Both the position numbers and the translations under genes were made by a program. Source: Cupriavidus malaysiensis (GTDB lineage: Bacteria; Pseudomonadota; Gammaproteobacteria; Burkholderiales; Burkholderiaceae). Taken from it: a stretch of DNA of 64,000 bases. Below are positions 1 to 8,226 of this stretch, piece after piece. Location: positions 1-64,000 of the forward strand of contig NZ_CP017754.1 of the NCBI RefSeq assembly GCF_001854325.1. Direction: 5' to 3'. The notes beneath the pieces were generated by a model. The model had not been told where the DNA came from and searched no databases. It saw only the letters and a program-made list of their open reading frames with translations. Position 1 is the stretch's first letter. Every line of letters begins with the position of its first letter.

Positions 1-1
1 T

Positions 2-109
2 CTGGCGCTGCGCGAGCTGATCGGCACCGGCCAGCTGGTGCTGCGCGGCAATGCCGATTCCCTGCAGACCTGCGAACTGCGCCGCAACGTCGTGGCCAGC
101 CCGGAGTAA
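2..109 (+). CDS. C-terminal end of an unidentified protein (partial)
   Basis: The window opens inside a reading frame of 35 codons that ends in TAA just 17 bases before the TetR gene, on the same strand. The visible tail is leucine/arginine rich (LALRELIGTGQLVLRG near its start) and ends ASPE. I do not recognise a family from so short a fragment. The close spacing suggests it is co-transcribed with the TetR regulator, so the missing upstream gene may be related to that regulator's job. Confidence 0.6.
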   Translation: MALRELIGTGQLVLRGNADSLQTCELRRNVVASPE

Positions 110-126
110 TCGGAGCGACCCGCAAC

Positions 127-810
127 ATGGCACGTACCAAGGCGCCCGACTTCGAGGCGCAGCGCGAGCAGATCCTGGAACTGGCGGCCACCGCCTTCGC
201 CGCCAGCAGCTACCCCAGCACCTCGATGGCCGACCTGGCCGCCGCCTGCGGCACTTCCAAGGCGCGCCTGTACCACTACTACGAAAGCAAGGAAGCGATC
301 CTGTTCGACCTGCTCGACCGCTATACCCGGCGGCTGATGCTGATCGTCACCGAGGTCGACGCGGAGGCCGAACGCCGCCACCTCGACGACCGCGCGCGCT
401 TCGCCAACCTGATCCGCGCCTTCCTCGCCGAGTACGAGAATTCGCAGACGCGGCATATCGCCCTGATCAACGACGTCAAGTTCCTGGCCGAGGCACAGCG
501 CGACCTGATCCTCAAGCGCGAGCGCGACGTGGTCTCCGCGTTCTCCCGGCTGCTGCGGCTGGCCTACCCCGAGCGTGTCACCCGGGACAACCAGACGGCC
601 CTGACCATGACCGTGTTCGGCATGATCAACTGGACCTTCACCTGGCTCAAGCCCGGCGGCCGGCTGTCCTATGCGGACTTTGCCGAGATCGTCATCGAAC
701 TGCTGGCCGGCGGCCTGCCGGCCGCGGCAGCGGCCGCGGGCCAGCCGCTGACGGGCGGGGACGAAGTCCGCCTGGCGATCGGCGCCGGCAAGACGCAAGC
801 CGGCCGCTGA
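127..810 (+). CDS. TetR/AcrR family transcriptional regulator (PaaR-like)
   Basis: A 227-residue TetR-type repressor. The N-terminal helix-turn-helix domain covers about residues 12-60, with the recognition region around SKARLYHYYESKEAIL. The C-terminal part is all-helical ligand-binding and dimerisation sequence, ending in an Ala-rich tail (about 195-206). ATG is preceded by a weak GGAGCGACCC. In Burkholderiaceae similar proteins sit by phenylacetate-degradation genes, and a PaaG-like gene lies far away at 62.2 kb, but the true target cannot be seen here because the upstream gene is cut off. TetR assignment is firm; the PaaR link is inference from resemblance. Confidence 0.88.
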   Translation: MARTKAPDFEAQREQILELAATAFAASSYPSTSMADLAAACGTSKARLYHYYESKEAILFDLLDRYTRRLMLIVTEVDAEAERRHLDDRARFANLIRAFLAEYENSQTRHIALINDVKFLAEAQRDLILKRERDVVSAFSRLLRLAYPERVTRDNQTALTMTVFGMINWTFTWLKPGGRLSYADFAEIVIELLAGGLPAAAAAAGQPLTGGDEVRLAIGAGKTQAGR

Positions 811-837
811 CGGCACGCCGCCCCGCGGCGGCGCGCC

Positions 838-2635
838 TCAGTCCCACTGCGCCCGTTCGCGCTGCCGGCGCTGCTCCCGGTCCTGCCGGAACATCTCTTC
901 CAGCTCCTCGCGCGCCTGCCGCGCCAGCTTGGTCTGGTCGGTATAGTGCGGGTAGAAGCGGTCGATCGCATCGATATTGTGGCGGCGGAACTTGAGCGCC
1001 AGCTCGCGCGCCTCGGCACGGTCGTAGCCCAGCCCTTCCAGCACGCGGCGGCCCAGCGCCAGCGAACCCTCGAACAATTCACGCTCAAAGATTTCCACGC
1101 CACGGGCCTTGAGCTGGTAGACATGCGACACATGGCGCGCCCGGGCATAGATCTTCAGGTGGGGGAAGCGCTCGCGCACCCGGTCGATCAGCGCCAGGCC
1201 GTCCTCCATGCCGTCGATGGCGACCACCAGGATGCGCGCGTTGGCCGCCCCCGCCGACTCGAGCAGGTCGACGCGGGTGGCGTCGCCATAGAAGACCTTG
1301 AAGCCGAACTGGCGCAGGAACTCGATCTGGTCGGGATCATGATCCAGCACGGTCACACCCAGGCCCTGCGCATACAGCAAGCGCCCGACGATCTGGCCGA
1401 AGCGGCCGAACCCGGCGATCAGCACGGGGTTGTCCTGCGGTGGGATCACATCGTCCTCGCGCGCCGACAGCCGCGCCAGCCGGGGCGCCAGCAGCCGGTC
1501 GTAGGCCAGCAGCAGCAACGGCGTGCAGACCATCGAGAGCGCCACCACCAGTACCAGCAGGTCGGCACTGCCGGCCGGCAGCAGGCCGCCGCCCGCCGCC
1601 GCGCCGAACACCACGAAGGCGAACTCGCCACCCTGCGACATCACGCAGGCGAACAACAGGCGCTGGCCGCGCGCGATGGCGAAGCGCGGCGCCAGCAGCG
1701 CCAGCACGGCCACCTTGATCGCCACGAAAGCCGCCACCAGGCCTAGCACCTGCCACGGCGCCTGCGCCAGCACGCCGAAGTCGATGGACATGCCGACGGC
1801 CATGAAGAACAGGCCCAGCAGCAGTCCCTTGAAGGGCTCGATGTCGGCCTCCAGCGCATGGCGGTACTCGGAGTCGGCCAGCAGCACGCCGGCCAGGAAG
1901 GTGCCGAGTGCCATCGACAACCCGACCGCGTCCATCATCAGCGCGATGCCGACCACCAGCATCAGCGCGAAGGCGGTGAACATCTCGCGCATGTCCGTAC
2001 GCGCGATCATGCGCAGCGCCGGCCGCACCAGGTAGCGCCCGCCCACCACCACCGTGCCGATCACCGCGACCGCCTTGAGCGCGGCCAGCCAGGCCGCGCC
2101 CGGCGCGGCGGCACCGCCTGCGCCCCCGGCACCCAGCAAGGGCAGCAGCGCGATCATCGGAATCGCCGCGATGTCCTGGAACAGCAGGATGCCGAAGCTG
2201 GCCGAGCCGGCCGGCGTGGCCAGCAGGCCGCGCTCGGCGAGGGTCGCCAGCGCGATCGCGGTCGATGACAGCGCGAGACCCAGGCCGGCCACCAGCGCCA
2301 CCTGCCAACTGGCGCCGGCCAGCGCCGCGGCCCGCCCAGCGCCAGCGCGCAGGCCGCCATCTGCGCACGCCGAAGCCGAAGATGGATCGACGCAGGGCCC
2401 ACAGCTTCTTCGGCTGGAGCTCCAGGGATCACGACATCATCAGCACAACCGAACTCGGAAAAGTGCAGGATGGAATCCACGTTGGTCACCAGGCGCAAGG
2501 CCCAGGGCCCGATGGCGGCACGGCCAGCAGGTAGCCCAGCACCGCGCCGAGGCCGAAACGGCGCGCCCAGCGGCACCGCCACCACCGCGCTGCCAGGAAC
2601 ACCAGCAGGGCGATCAGGAAGTCATGCGGATTCAT
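838..2635 (-). pseudogene. KefB/KefC-type K+/H+ antiporter with N-terminal part broken by several frameshifts
   Basis: CPA2-family glutathione-gated-type K+/H+ antiporter fused to a C-terminal TrkA-N (RCK) NAD-binding domain. The open frame from 2301 to 838 (487 codons) holds the later membrane helices and the RCK domain (FGRFGQIVGRLL, then a DHDPDQIEFLR stretch). The family is near 600 residues, and the missing N-terminus is present upstream but in changing frames: MNPHDFLIALLVF starts at 2635, GPWALRLVTNVDSILHFSEFG follows in another frame around 2450-2510, and ALALGG in a third. I count about six indels between roughly 2330 and 2595, several of them loss of one G from a run. The start at 2635 overlaps the KefF-like gene by 14 bases. 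It is either a decayed gene or an intact gene with local sequence errors. Confidence 0.8.
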
Positions 2636-3191
2636 GCACGGCCTCCTTGCCCGGTACCCGGGCATGGCCGCCCAGGCAGGCCGAGACCCGGTCGATATGC
2701 CCCGCCAGGGTCGCGGCATCGGCCGCATTGGCGTCGAGCAGCAGCAGCGGCTCCAGCCAGTCCATGCCGCACAGCCGCGCGGTCTGCTCGAGCGGCAGCA
2801 GGAAGCGCTCGATCTCGTGGCCGTGGCTGCCCTGCGGGGAATAGGCATCGGCGCTGCCCCCGGCGCTGGCCACCACCAGCAGCGACTTGCCGCGCAGCGC
2901 GGTGCCGCCCGGACCATAGGCCCAGCCCATCTCCAGCACCTCGTCGATCCATAGCTTGAGCAAGGGCGGCACGCTGTACCAGCGCACCGGAAACTGGAAC
3001 ACCACGGTATTGGCCATGGCCAGGGCGCGCTGCTCCGCCACCACGTCGATGTCGTAGTCGGCATAACGGGCGTACAGATCGTGCATCGTCACGCCAGGCA
3101 GCCTGGCCAGCGCGGCGGCCAGCGGGCGGTTGATCCGCGAATGGCGCGGCAGGGGATGGGCGTAGATCACGAGGACAGGCGGCTCGATCAT
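2622..3191 (-). CDS. KefF-like NAD(P)H oxidoreductase (flavodoxin fold)
   Basis: A 189-residue flavodoxin-like quinone reductase of the KefF/MdaB family, the ancillary subunit that binds and activates KefC/KefB antiporters. Visible family motifs are VLVIYAHP at the N-terminus, FQFPVRWYSVPPLLK around residues 75-90, and the AYSPQGSHGHEIERFL segment near 130. I chose the start MIEPPVLVIYAHP at 3191 rather than the longer open frame to 3296, because the extra 35 residues are not family-like. Its end overlaps the start of the antiporter gene, so the two are translationally coupled. It is intact although its partner is broken. Confidence 0.88.
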   Translation of the reverse strand: MIEPPVLVIYAHPLPRHSRINRPLAAALARLPGVTMHDLYARYADYDIDVVAEQRALAMANTVVFQFPVRWYSVPPLLKLWIDEVLEMGWAYGPGGTALRGKSLLVVASAGGSADAYSPQGSHGHEIERFLLPLEQTARLCGMDWLEPLLLLDANAADAATLAGHIDRVSACLGGHARVPGKEAVHESA

Positions 3192-3559
3192 CGGGCTTGC
3201 GGATGGGTGATGTTGCGGATGGAAGATGCAGGGGGAATGGCAGGCGTCCAGGGCCGAGGATGGCTTGCTGCAAAGCAGCAAAACTTCCCCAACCACGCCT
3301 GTCGCGCCGACACCACAAGACAGACACCCTTGATTTTGTTGGATTTTTCCAAAATTTACAAAATCGAGCGCCTGTTGCGGCGCACGATTCTTACGTCAAA
3401 CTGACAAATCCACTACAATAGTTTTTGCGTTGCAGCAAGATGGTGTTTGCCCGTATCGAGCATGCTGGTCTGGCAGACGATACGACAAGTGCCTGGACAT
3501 CCACCTCCATCCTGCTATTTATATACTGACCGGAACAGCCGGAACCATAAGGAAAGACC
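3192..3559. other. Intergenic region between the kefF-like gene and the GNAT gene
   Basis: Divergent region of 368 bases, clearly more AT-rich than its surroundings between about 3310 and 3420 and again near 3510-3530. It must hold promoters for both neighbours. No convincing small gene is visible; the short open frames crossing it lack ribosome sites and family features. Confidence 0.5.
3494..3521 (+). promoter_or_regulatory. Possible sigma70 promoter for the GNAT gene
   Basis: TGGACA at 3494-3499 is followed after 16 bases by TATTTA at 3516-3521, 39 bases before the ATG. An alternative -10 is TATACT at 3522-3527, but its spacing from TGGACA is too long. Weak evidence based on hexamer resemblance only. 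Confidence 0.3.
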
Positions 3560-4258
3560 GTGAATCCGCTCGAACTGAGCAAGGCCGTCGGAGCCGTCAC
3601 CGACGAAGACATCCGCAAGGCAGCCGAGGCCGCACAGGCCGCGCAGCGCCCCACCATCCTGGTGCGGGAACTGGCAGCGCATCATCGCTCGCGACTGCTG
3701 AAGCATTTCCTCGCCCTCGGCGAGGAGGATCGCCTGCTCCGTTTCGGCCAGTCGGTGGGCGACCATGTGGTCGAGGCCTACGTGGACAGCATCGACTTCG
3801 ACCACGACTCGGTCTTCGGCGTCTATGACGAGCATCTGGAGCTGGTCGGCGTCGGGCACTTCGCCAACCTGCGCGACAACGCCCAGGGCCGCGTGGCGGA
3901 GTTCGGCGTGTCGGTCTCGCGCAGCGCGCGCGGACGCGGCATCGGCAGCGCGCTGTTCGAGCGTGCCGCCATGCACGGGCGCAACACCAGCGTGCGCACG
4001 CTCTACATGCACTGCCTGTCGCGCAACGCCGCCATGATGCACATCGCCAAGAAGGCGGGCATGAAGGTGCAGTACGCCTATGGCGAGGCCGACGCCTACC
4101 TGGAACTGCCGCCGGCCGACACCGTCAGCCGCCTGACCGAAGCGCTGGACGAGCAGGTCGCCGACCTCGACTATCTGGTGCGCCGCAACCTGCGCGATGC
4201 GCGCCGCTTCGGGCTGCGCTTCTGGCGCTCGATGGTGCCCCAGAAGCACACGGCCTGA
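3560..4258 (+). CDS. GNAT family N-acetyltransferase
   Basis: A 232-residue protein with a central GNAT acetyl-CoA-binding fold. The pyrophosphate-binding signature is SARGRGIGSALFERAA at about residues 122-137, followed by YMHCLSRNAAMMHIAKKAGM, typical of motif B. About 45 residues precede the domain and a charged helical tail of about 50 residues (EALDEQVADLDYLVRR) follows it. The substrate cannot be predicted. The start ATG (written GTGAATCC in its upstream context) sits a few bases after GGAAAGACC. It stands alone, with its own upstream AT-rich region and a strong downstream terminator. Confidence 0.85.
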   Translation: MNPLELSKAVGAVTDEDIRKAAEAAQAAQRPTILVRELAAHHRSRLLKHFLALGEEDRLLRFGQSVGDHVVEAYVDSIDFDHDSVFGVYDEHLELVGVGHFANLRDNAQGRVAEFGVSVSRSARGRGIGSALFERAAMHGRNTSVRTLYMHCLSRNAAMMHIAKKAGMKVQYAYGEADAYLELPPADTVSRLTEALDEQVADLDYLVRRNLRDARRFGLRFWRSMVPQKHTA

Positions 4259-4283
4259 GTTCCACCCTGACGCCTCCGGCGCG

Positions 4284-4323
4284 CAAACGGCCCGCCCATG
4301 CTCGCATGGCGGGCCGTTTTGCC
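4284..4323. terminator. Bidirectional rho-independent terminator
   Basis: AAACGGCCCGCCCATG pairs with CATGGCGGGCCGTTTT across a CTCG loop, with one bulged C. T-runs occur on both strands, so it can end both the rightward GNAT gene and the leftward Lrp gene. Confidence 0.85.
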
Positions 4324-4351
4324 TGGATGGGCGAGCCGCGCACGAGGTCGC

Positions 4352-4849
4352 TCAGGTGCTGCCGGTGCTGCCGACCGGCAAGGCCGTCGTGTCCTTGATG
4401 CTTTCCAGCGCAAAGCTGGAGCGCACGTCGATCACCGCCGGATGCGCCAGCAGCTGCTCGTTCATGAAGCGGGCGAAATGCTCCATATTCTCCACGTACA
4501 CCTTCAGCAGCAGATCCATCTCCCCCGTCATCGTGTGGCAGGCCACCACCTCGGGCCAGACCTCGATGGCGGCGCGAAACTGCTCCAGCGGCGCCTTGCC
4601 CTTGGGCGCGCCGCCATGCTTCTCGAGCCGCACGTTGATATAGGCCAGCAGGCCCAGGCCGATCTTGCCCGGCTCGAGCAGCGCCGCATACTGGCGGATC
4701 ACGCCGATCTCCTCCAGCCGGCGGATGCGCCGCAGGCATGGGCTGGGCGATAGGTTGACCCGTTCCGCCACTTCCAGGTTGGTCAGCCGGCCGTTGGTCT
4801 GGAGCACCTCCAGAATCTTCCGGTCGATCTTGTCAAGCTCCACCTTGCT
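4352..4849 (-). CDS. Lrp/AsnC family transcriptional regulator
   Basis: A 165-residue feast/famine regulator. The N-terminal winged helix-turn-helix has the classic LDKIDRKILEVLQTNGRLTN and NLSPSPCLRRIRRLEE segments, and the C-terminal RAM (effector-binding) domain includes HTMTGEMDLLLKVYV. I chose GTG at 4849, which gives the usual VSKVELDKID beginning and lies 10 bases after GGAG. An in-frame ATG at 4885 would add 12 AT-rich-encoded residues. It likely controls amino-acid metabolism; its targets are not evident from neighbours. The upstream sequence to about 4905 is unusually AT-rich, as expected for an autoregulated lrp-type promoter. Confidence 0.87.
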   Translation of the reverse strand, partial: SKVELDKIDRKILEVLQTNGRLTNLEVAERVNLSPSPCLRRIRRLEEIGVIRQYAALLEPGKIGLGLLAYINVRLEKHGGAPKGKAPLEQFRAAIEVWPEVVACHTMTGEMDLLLKVYVENMEHFARFMNEQLLAHPAVIDVRSSFALESIKDTTALPVGSTGST

Positions 4850-5182
4850 CACGATATTGTTGCTCCGCAATATATTTATCGGCAATTTTTTTGCGCAAAT
4901 TTAGCAAGTCGTGCATAAGTACGCAATTTCTTGTGCGGGCCAAGCCCGGGCGTGGGCAGCGTCGGCGTGAGCACGCGCCGACCGCACCGGCATGCGGCGG
5001 CCGCAGGAGCGCATCGGGCACTATCGCGGGGCTCGGTGCGTTCCGTTGCCGGCCGGCACGCACCGGGAACGGGCAACTGCGGCCGCGCGGCCCGGTCGAG
5101 GGTACCGACGAGCCCGGCCGTTGCGCTGCGCCCCTGGTCGCTGGCGCCTGAGGCAAGGACGGTGCCAGGCAAGCTGTGAGGA
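4850..5182. other. Intergenic region upstream of the Lrp gene
   Basis: The first 60 bases are AT-rich (CAATATATTTATCGGCAATTTTTTT) and probably hold the Lrp-gene promoter and operator. From about 4930 to 5182 the sequence is plain GC-rich. I see no gene, repeat or RNA fold in it. Confidence 0.5.
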
Positions 5183-5228
5183 GCCCCAAAGAAAAACGCG
5201 GCCCGCAGGCCGCGTTTTTCTTTGGGGC
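5183..5228. terminator. Long perfect-stem rho-independent terminator
   Basis: GCCCCAAAGAAAAACGCGGC starting at 5183 pairs without mismatch with the matching segment ending at 5228, leaving a 4-base loop region around CGCA. The stem of about 21 base pairs carries A/T runs on both sides, so it works in both directions. It most obviously ends the leftward EF-hand gene. Confidence 0.88.
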
Positions 5229-5249
5229 GGGCATGGTCCCGCCGTGGCA

Positions 5250-5846
5250 TCAGCCCCCCGACGGCGTGGTCGCGCCACCGGGCACCGGCTGCCCGCCGCC
5301 ATCCTGGCGATGCTGCCAGCGCTGCATGCGCGCCTCGTGCATCTTGCGCATGCCGGCGCGGATCTCGTCCAGCGTCAGCTTGCCATCGTGATTGGCATCG
5401 AGCTGGTCGAAATGAGGCGCCAGGCGCGGCAGTCCGGCTTGCACCTCTTCCCGTGTCAGGGCACCGTCGCCGTTCTTGTCGGCAGCCTTGAACCTGGCCT
5501 CGAAACGGGCTTCCATCTTGGCCCGCCGCTGCTCCCACATCGCCTTGCGGAAGGCCTGGGCCTCAGCCTTGTCGATCTTGCCGTCGTGATTGGTATCGAT
5601 GCGCCGGAACAAGGCATCGAACTCCGCCTTGGTGACGGCGCCATCGCCGTTGGCGTCGGCGGCATCGAGCCAGCCGAGGCCATCGCGATGGTGGCCCATA
5701 TCCATGCCCATCATCGGCTTGGCACCATCGGCCGCCGACGCGGCGGGGTCGACAGCGCTCTGGGCGAAAGCGGCCCCCGTCACCAGGAAAACAGCCGATG
5801 CCGCCAGAAATCGCTGAATGTTCTGCTTCATCTTCTTGCCTTGCAT
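5250..5846 (-). CDS. Secreted EF-hand calcium-binding protein
   Basis: A 198-residue protein with a Sec signal peptide (KKMKQNIQRFLAASAVFLV, then AFAQS) and four EF-hand loops: DANGDGAVTKAE, DTNHDGKIDKAE, DKNGDGALTREE and DANHDGKLTLDE. Each has Asp at positions 1, 3 and 5 and Glu at 12. Between the loops lie Arg/Lys/Ala/Met-rich helices, and a Gly/Pro-rich tail ends the protein. Start at 5846 follows AAAGGAGCACGGAC; a longer frame to 5867 and a shorter start at MKQN are possible. It probably binds Ca2+ in the periplasm or outside the cell. It lies beside the type II secretion genes, but no functional link is proven. Confidence 0.85.
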   Translation of the reverse strand: MQGKKMKQNIQRFLAASAVFLVTGAAFAQSAVDPAASAADGAKPMMGMDMGHHRDGLGWLDAADANGDGAVTKAEFDALFRRIDTNHDGKIDKAEAQAFRKAMWEQRRAKMEARFEARFKAADKNGDGALTREEVQAGLPRLAPHFDQLDANHDGKLTLDEIRAGMRKMHEARMQRWQHRQDGGGQPVPGGATTPSGG

Positions 5847-6006
5847 GTCCGTGCTCCTTTCATTCAAGTGGGCATATGGCGATTAGAACGCGGACGATAT
5901 CGACAAGTTGGCGGATTTAATAAGATGTTACGCCCCTCACAGAATAGCCTGAGGGGCGTAAGGAAGCGTAGGGCGCCGAAAGATACGGCGCGGGCGGGGC
6001 CGGCCC

Positions 6007-6612
6007 TCAGTCCTTGGCCGCCCCGGGCTCGCTACCGTGTTCGACCTGCGCAGGCGGCGGCACCGCCGGCGGATTGGCTGGCTGCGGCACGGCTGCCGGC
6101 AGGGTCTGGATCGGCGCCGCGGCCCCCGCCGGCGGAGCCGGCTGCGCCGCCGCGCCACGCGCGGGCACCGCGCCGGACTGCACCGGCAGCAGCACCTCCT
6201 GACGCACGCCGTTGCGCTCGATGACCACCGCACGGCCGCGGATCTCGACCAGGCGCAACTGAGGCGACAGCACGGCACCGGCGCGCACGGCCTTGGGCGG
6301 ACCGCCGTCCAGCGAGACGATCGCCGCGCCGGCGCCATTGTCGATGTCGGCCACCACGCCGATCAGTTGTACGTCTCGCACGCCGGATTGCGCAGAGCCG
6401 CCGAACAAGGTGCCCAACGCCCCGCTCTCGACCGCCTCGCTCTGGACCACGCGCGCACTCTGCGGCACCGGAATCGTGTTCAGCGCGGCCAGCCGCAGCA
6501 CCCACCAGGTGGCCAGGGCGCATAGCGCGACGAACAGGGCCACGCCTGCCAGGCGCGGCAGCCAGGCGCCGGGAGGTGCGATGCGCAGGGGGGGCCGGAT
6601 CGAGAGTTGCAC
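6007..6612 (-). CDS. gspC: Type II secretion system protein GspC (short form)
   Basis: Inner-membrane clamp protein linking the GspLM platform to the GspD secretin. After a short basic N-terminus there is one membrane span (about residues 19-41, AGVALFVALCALATWWVL). A homology-region domain follows (DVQLIGVVADIDNGAGAAIV, then RLVEIRGRAVVIERNG), and then a Pro/Ala-rich tail. The protein has only about 201 residues and no PDZ or coiled-coil C-terminus. I chose the GTG at 6612, giving a VQLSIRPPLRIAP beginning; the frame stays open to an alternative start at 6690. It is transcribed away from gspG, the usual arrangement in Ralstonia and Burkholderia. Confidence 0.85.
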   Translation of the reverse strand: MQLSIRPPLRIAPPGAWLPRLAGVALFVALCALATWWVLRLAALNTIPVPQSARVVQSEAVESGALGTLFGGSAQSGVRDVQLIGVVADIDNGAGAAIVSLDGGPPKAVRAGAVLSPQLRLVEIRGRAVVIERNGVRQEVLLPVQSGAVPARGAAAQPAPPAGAAAPIQTLPAAVPQPANPPAVPPPAQVEHGSEPGAAKD

Positions 6613-6719
6613 GGGAGCTTCGGCGAATGGTAAAGCGGCAAGGGTACCAGAGCCATGCGACAACTGTCTGACCCGCCGCCCCCCTCGCACGAAGCATCAA
6701 TCCGTCATACAGCCGCGGT

Positions 6720-6725
6720 TATACT
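6720..6725 (+). promoter_or_regulatory. Candidate -10 box for the gspG-F operon
   Basis: TATACT at 6720-6725 lies about 105 bases before the gspG ATG, in the 217-base divergent gspC-gspG interval. No good -35 hexamer is seen at the right spacing, so an activator may be needed. Weak call. Confidence 0.3.
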
Positions 6726-6829
6726 GAGCGGCTCGACCGGCCGCGGGCGGACGGTGCCGTCGCGTCCCGCCCCCTTCGCCGGTCCCTGCCAGCTCCCTGC
6801 CGGTCCGACCGGCTCCGTTCCAAAGACCC

Positions 6830-7300
6830 ATGTCCGCGATGCAACGATTCGCCTCTGCTTCCCTCGCCCGCCGCCCCGGCACGCGCCGCCAGCGTGGCTT
6901 TACCCTGATCGAGATCATGGTGGTGATCGTGATCCTCGGCGTGCTGGCCGCCCTGGTCGTGCCGAAAATCATGAGCCGCCCGGACGAGGCCCGCATCGTG
7001 GCCGCGCGCCAGGACATCTCGTCCATCATGCAGGCGCTGAAGCTCTACCGCCTGGACAACGGGCGCTACCCGACCACCGAGCAGGGGCTTGCTGCCCTGG
7101 TCAGCAAGCCCACCGTCGAGCCGGTGCCCAACAACTGGAAGGGCGGCGGCTACCTGGAGAAGCTGCCCAAGGATCCCTGGGGCCATCCCTACCAGTACCT
7201 GAATCCGGGCGTGCGCAGCGAGATCGACGTGTTCAGCTTCGGCGCCGACGGCCAGGCCGGCGGCAGCGGCAACGACGCCGATATCGGCAACTGGGAATAA
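6830..7300 (+). CDS. gspG: Type II secretion major pseudopilin GspG
   Basis: A 156-residue prepilin, the main subunit of the type II secretion pseudopilus. The prepilin-peptidase site is [19 protein letters not shown], with cleavage after Gly23 and the conserved Glu at +5. The C-terminal domain has the GspG-specific [15 protein letters not shown] and the calcium-loop region ([20 protein letters not shown], ending IGNWE). First gene of the rightward gsp run, 18 bases before gspH. The initial basic leader is longer than average; a second in-frame ATG at residue 4 is possible. Confidence 0.96.
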   Translation: MSAMQRFASASLARRPGTRRQRGFTLIEIMVVIVILGVLAALVVPKIMSRPDEARIVAARQDISSIMQALKLYRLDNGRYPTTEQGLAALVSKPTVEPVPNNWKGGGYLEKLPKDPWGHPYQYLNPGVRSEIDVFSFGADGQAGGSGNDADIGNWE

Positions 7301-7318
7301 GCCCGTACGGCCCTCTCC

Positions 7319-7819
7319 ATGCGTCCGGTGCCCATGCGTCCCGCGGCGGCCCGGAACGGGCGCCGGCACGGCTTCACCCTGCTCGAGCTGCTGGTGGTGA
7401 TGGTGATCGCCGGCATCGTGATCTCGCTGGTGGCAGTCAATGCCTCGCCCAACGAGCGCGGCCGCCTGCTCGATGACGGGCAGCGCATCGCGCGCCTGTT
7501 CGAACTGGCGCAGGAAGAAGCGCAGCTGCGCGCGCGGGCGCTGGCCTGGGAAGGCGATGCCGGCGGCTGGCGCTTCCTGGTGGCCACGCCGAACGGCTGG
7601 CAGCCGCTGACGCAGGACTTGTTCGCCCCCGCCCGCTGGCGCCTGCCACCCGACCGCGTCAGCGTGCTCGAAGGCGGCACCATGGAGCGCGGCGTCGCAC
7701 GCCTGGTATTCGGCCGCGAGCCGCTCGGCGATCCGCAGCGGCTGGTGCTGGTACGCGGCAACCTGCGCGTCGACATCGTGGGCGACGGCAGCGGCCGCTT
7801 CAGCGCCACGGCGCCATGA
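7319..7819 (+). CDS. gspH: Type II secretion minor pseudopilin GspH
   Basis: A 166-residue minor pseudopilin. The prepilin signal is RRHG/FTLLELLVVMVIAG, with cleavage after Gly18, and the following GspH-type domain includes ARLFELAQEEAQLRARALAW and GWRFL. The start ATG at 7319 is followed by a second at residue 6. The final codons overlap the gspI start by four bases (ATGA), indicating translational coupling. Residues after the helix are weakly conserved, so position in the cluster supports the H assignment. Confidence 0.92.
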   Translation: MRPVPMRPAAARNGRRHGFTLLELLVVMVIAGIVISLVAVNASPNERGRLLDDGQRIARLFELAQEEAQLRARALAWEGDAGGWRFLVATPNGWQPLTQDLFAPARWRLPPDRVSVLEGGTMERGVARLVFGREPLGDPQRLVLVRGNLRVDIVGDGSGRFSATAP

Positions 7820-8226
7820 CCACCATGACGCACCGCCCTGCGCGCCAGGCCCGGCGCGGCTTCACCCTGATCGAAGTGCTGGTGGCGCTGACCATCCTGG
7901 CGGTGGCGCTGACCGCCGCGATGCGCGCGATGGGGTCGATGATCGAGGCCGGCTCCGCCCTGCAGAACCGCATGCTGGCCGAGTGGAGCGCCGAAAACCA
8001 TCTCGCCAACCTGCGCCTGACCAAGGCCTGGCCCGAACCGGGCACGCGCGGCTACGAATGCCCGCAGGGCGGCGTGGCGCTGTATTGCGAGGAAACGGTC
8101 TCGGGCACCCCCAATCCCTTCTTCCGCCGCGTCGAGATCGCGGTCTACCCGTCCGCCGCCGACCGTTCGGTGCGGCTGGCCTGGCTGGTCACCATCCTTC
8201 CCAATGAATCGCGCAATCTGCTCTGA
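7816..8226 (+). CDS. gspI: Type II secretion minor pseudopilin GspI
   Basis: A 136-residue minor pseudopilin that nucleates the pseudopilus tip with GspJ and GspK. The signal ARRG/FTLIEVLVALTILAVALTA is cleaved after Gly15. The I-type domain has SAENHLANLRL and CEETVSGTPNPFFRRVEIAV. It starts inside the end of gspH and its last 23 bases overlap gspJ, so the three are tightly coupled. Confidence 0.94.
   Translation: MTTMTHRPARQARRGFTLIEVLVALTILAVALTAAMRAMGSMIEAGSALQNRMLAEWSAENHLANLRLTKAWPEPGTRGYECPQGGVALYCEETVSGTPNPFFRRVEIAVYPSAADRSVRLAWLVTILPNESRNLL

Noticed and set aside
838..2301. A complete shorter antiporter starting at 2301
   Set aside because: The first family helices are clearly encoded upstream in other frames, and a start at MALVAGLGLALSST would fall in the middle of a conserved membrane domain.
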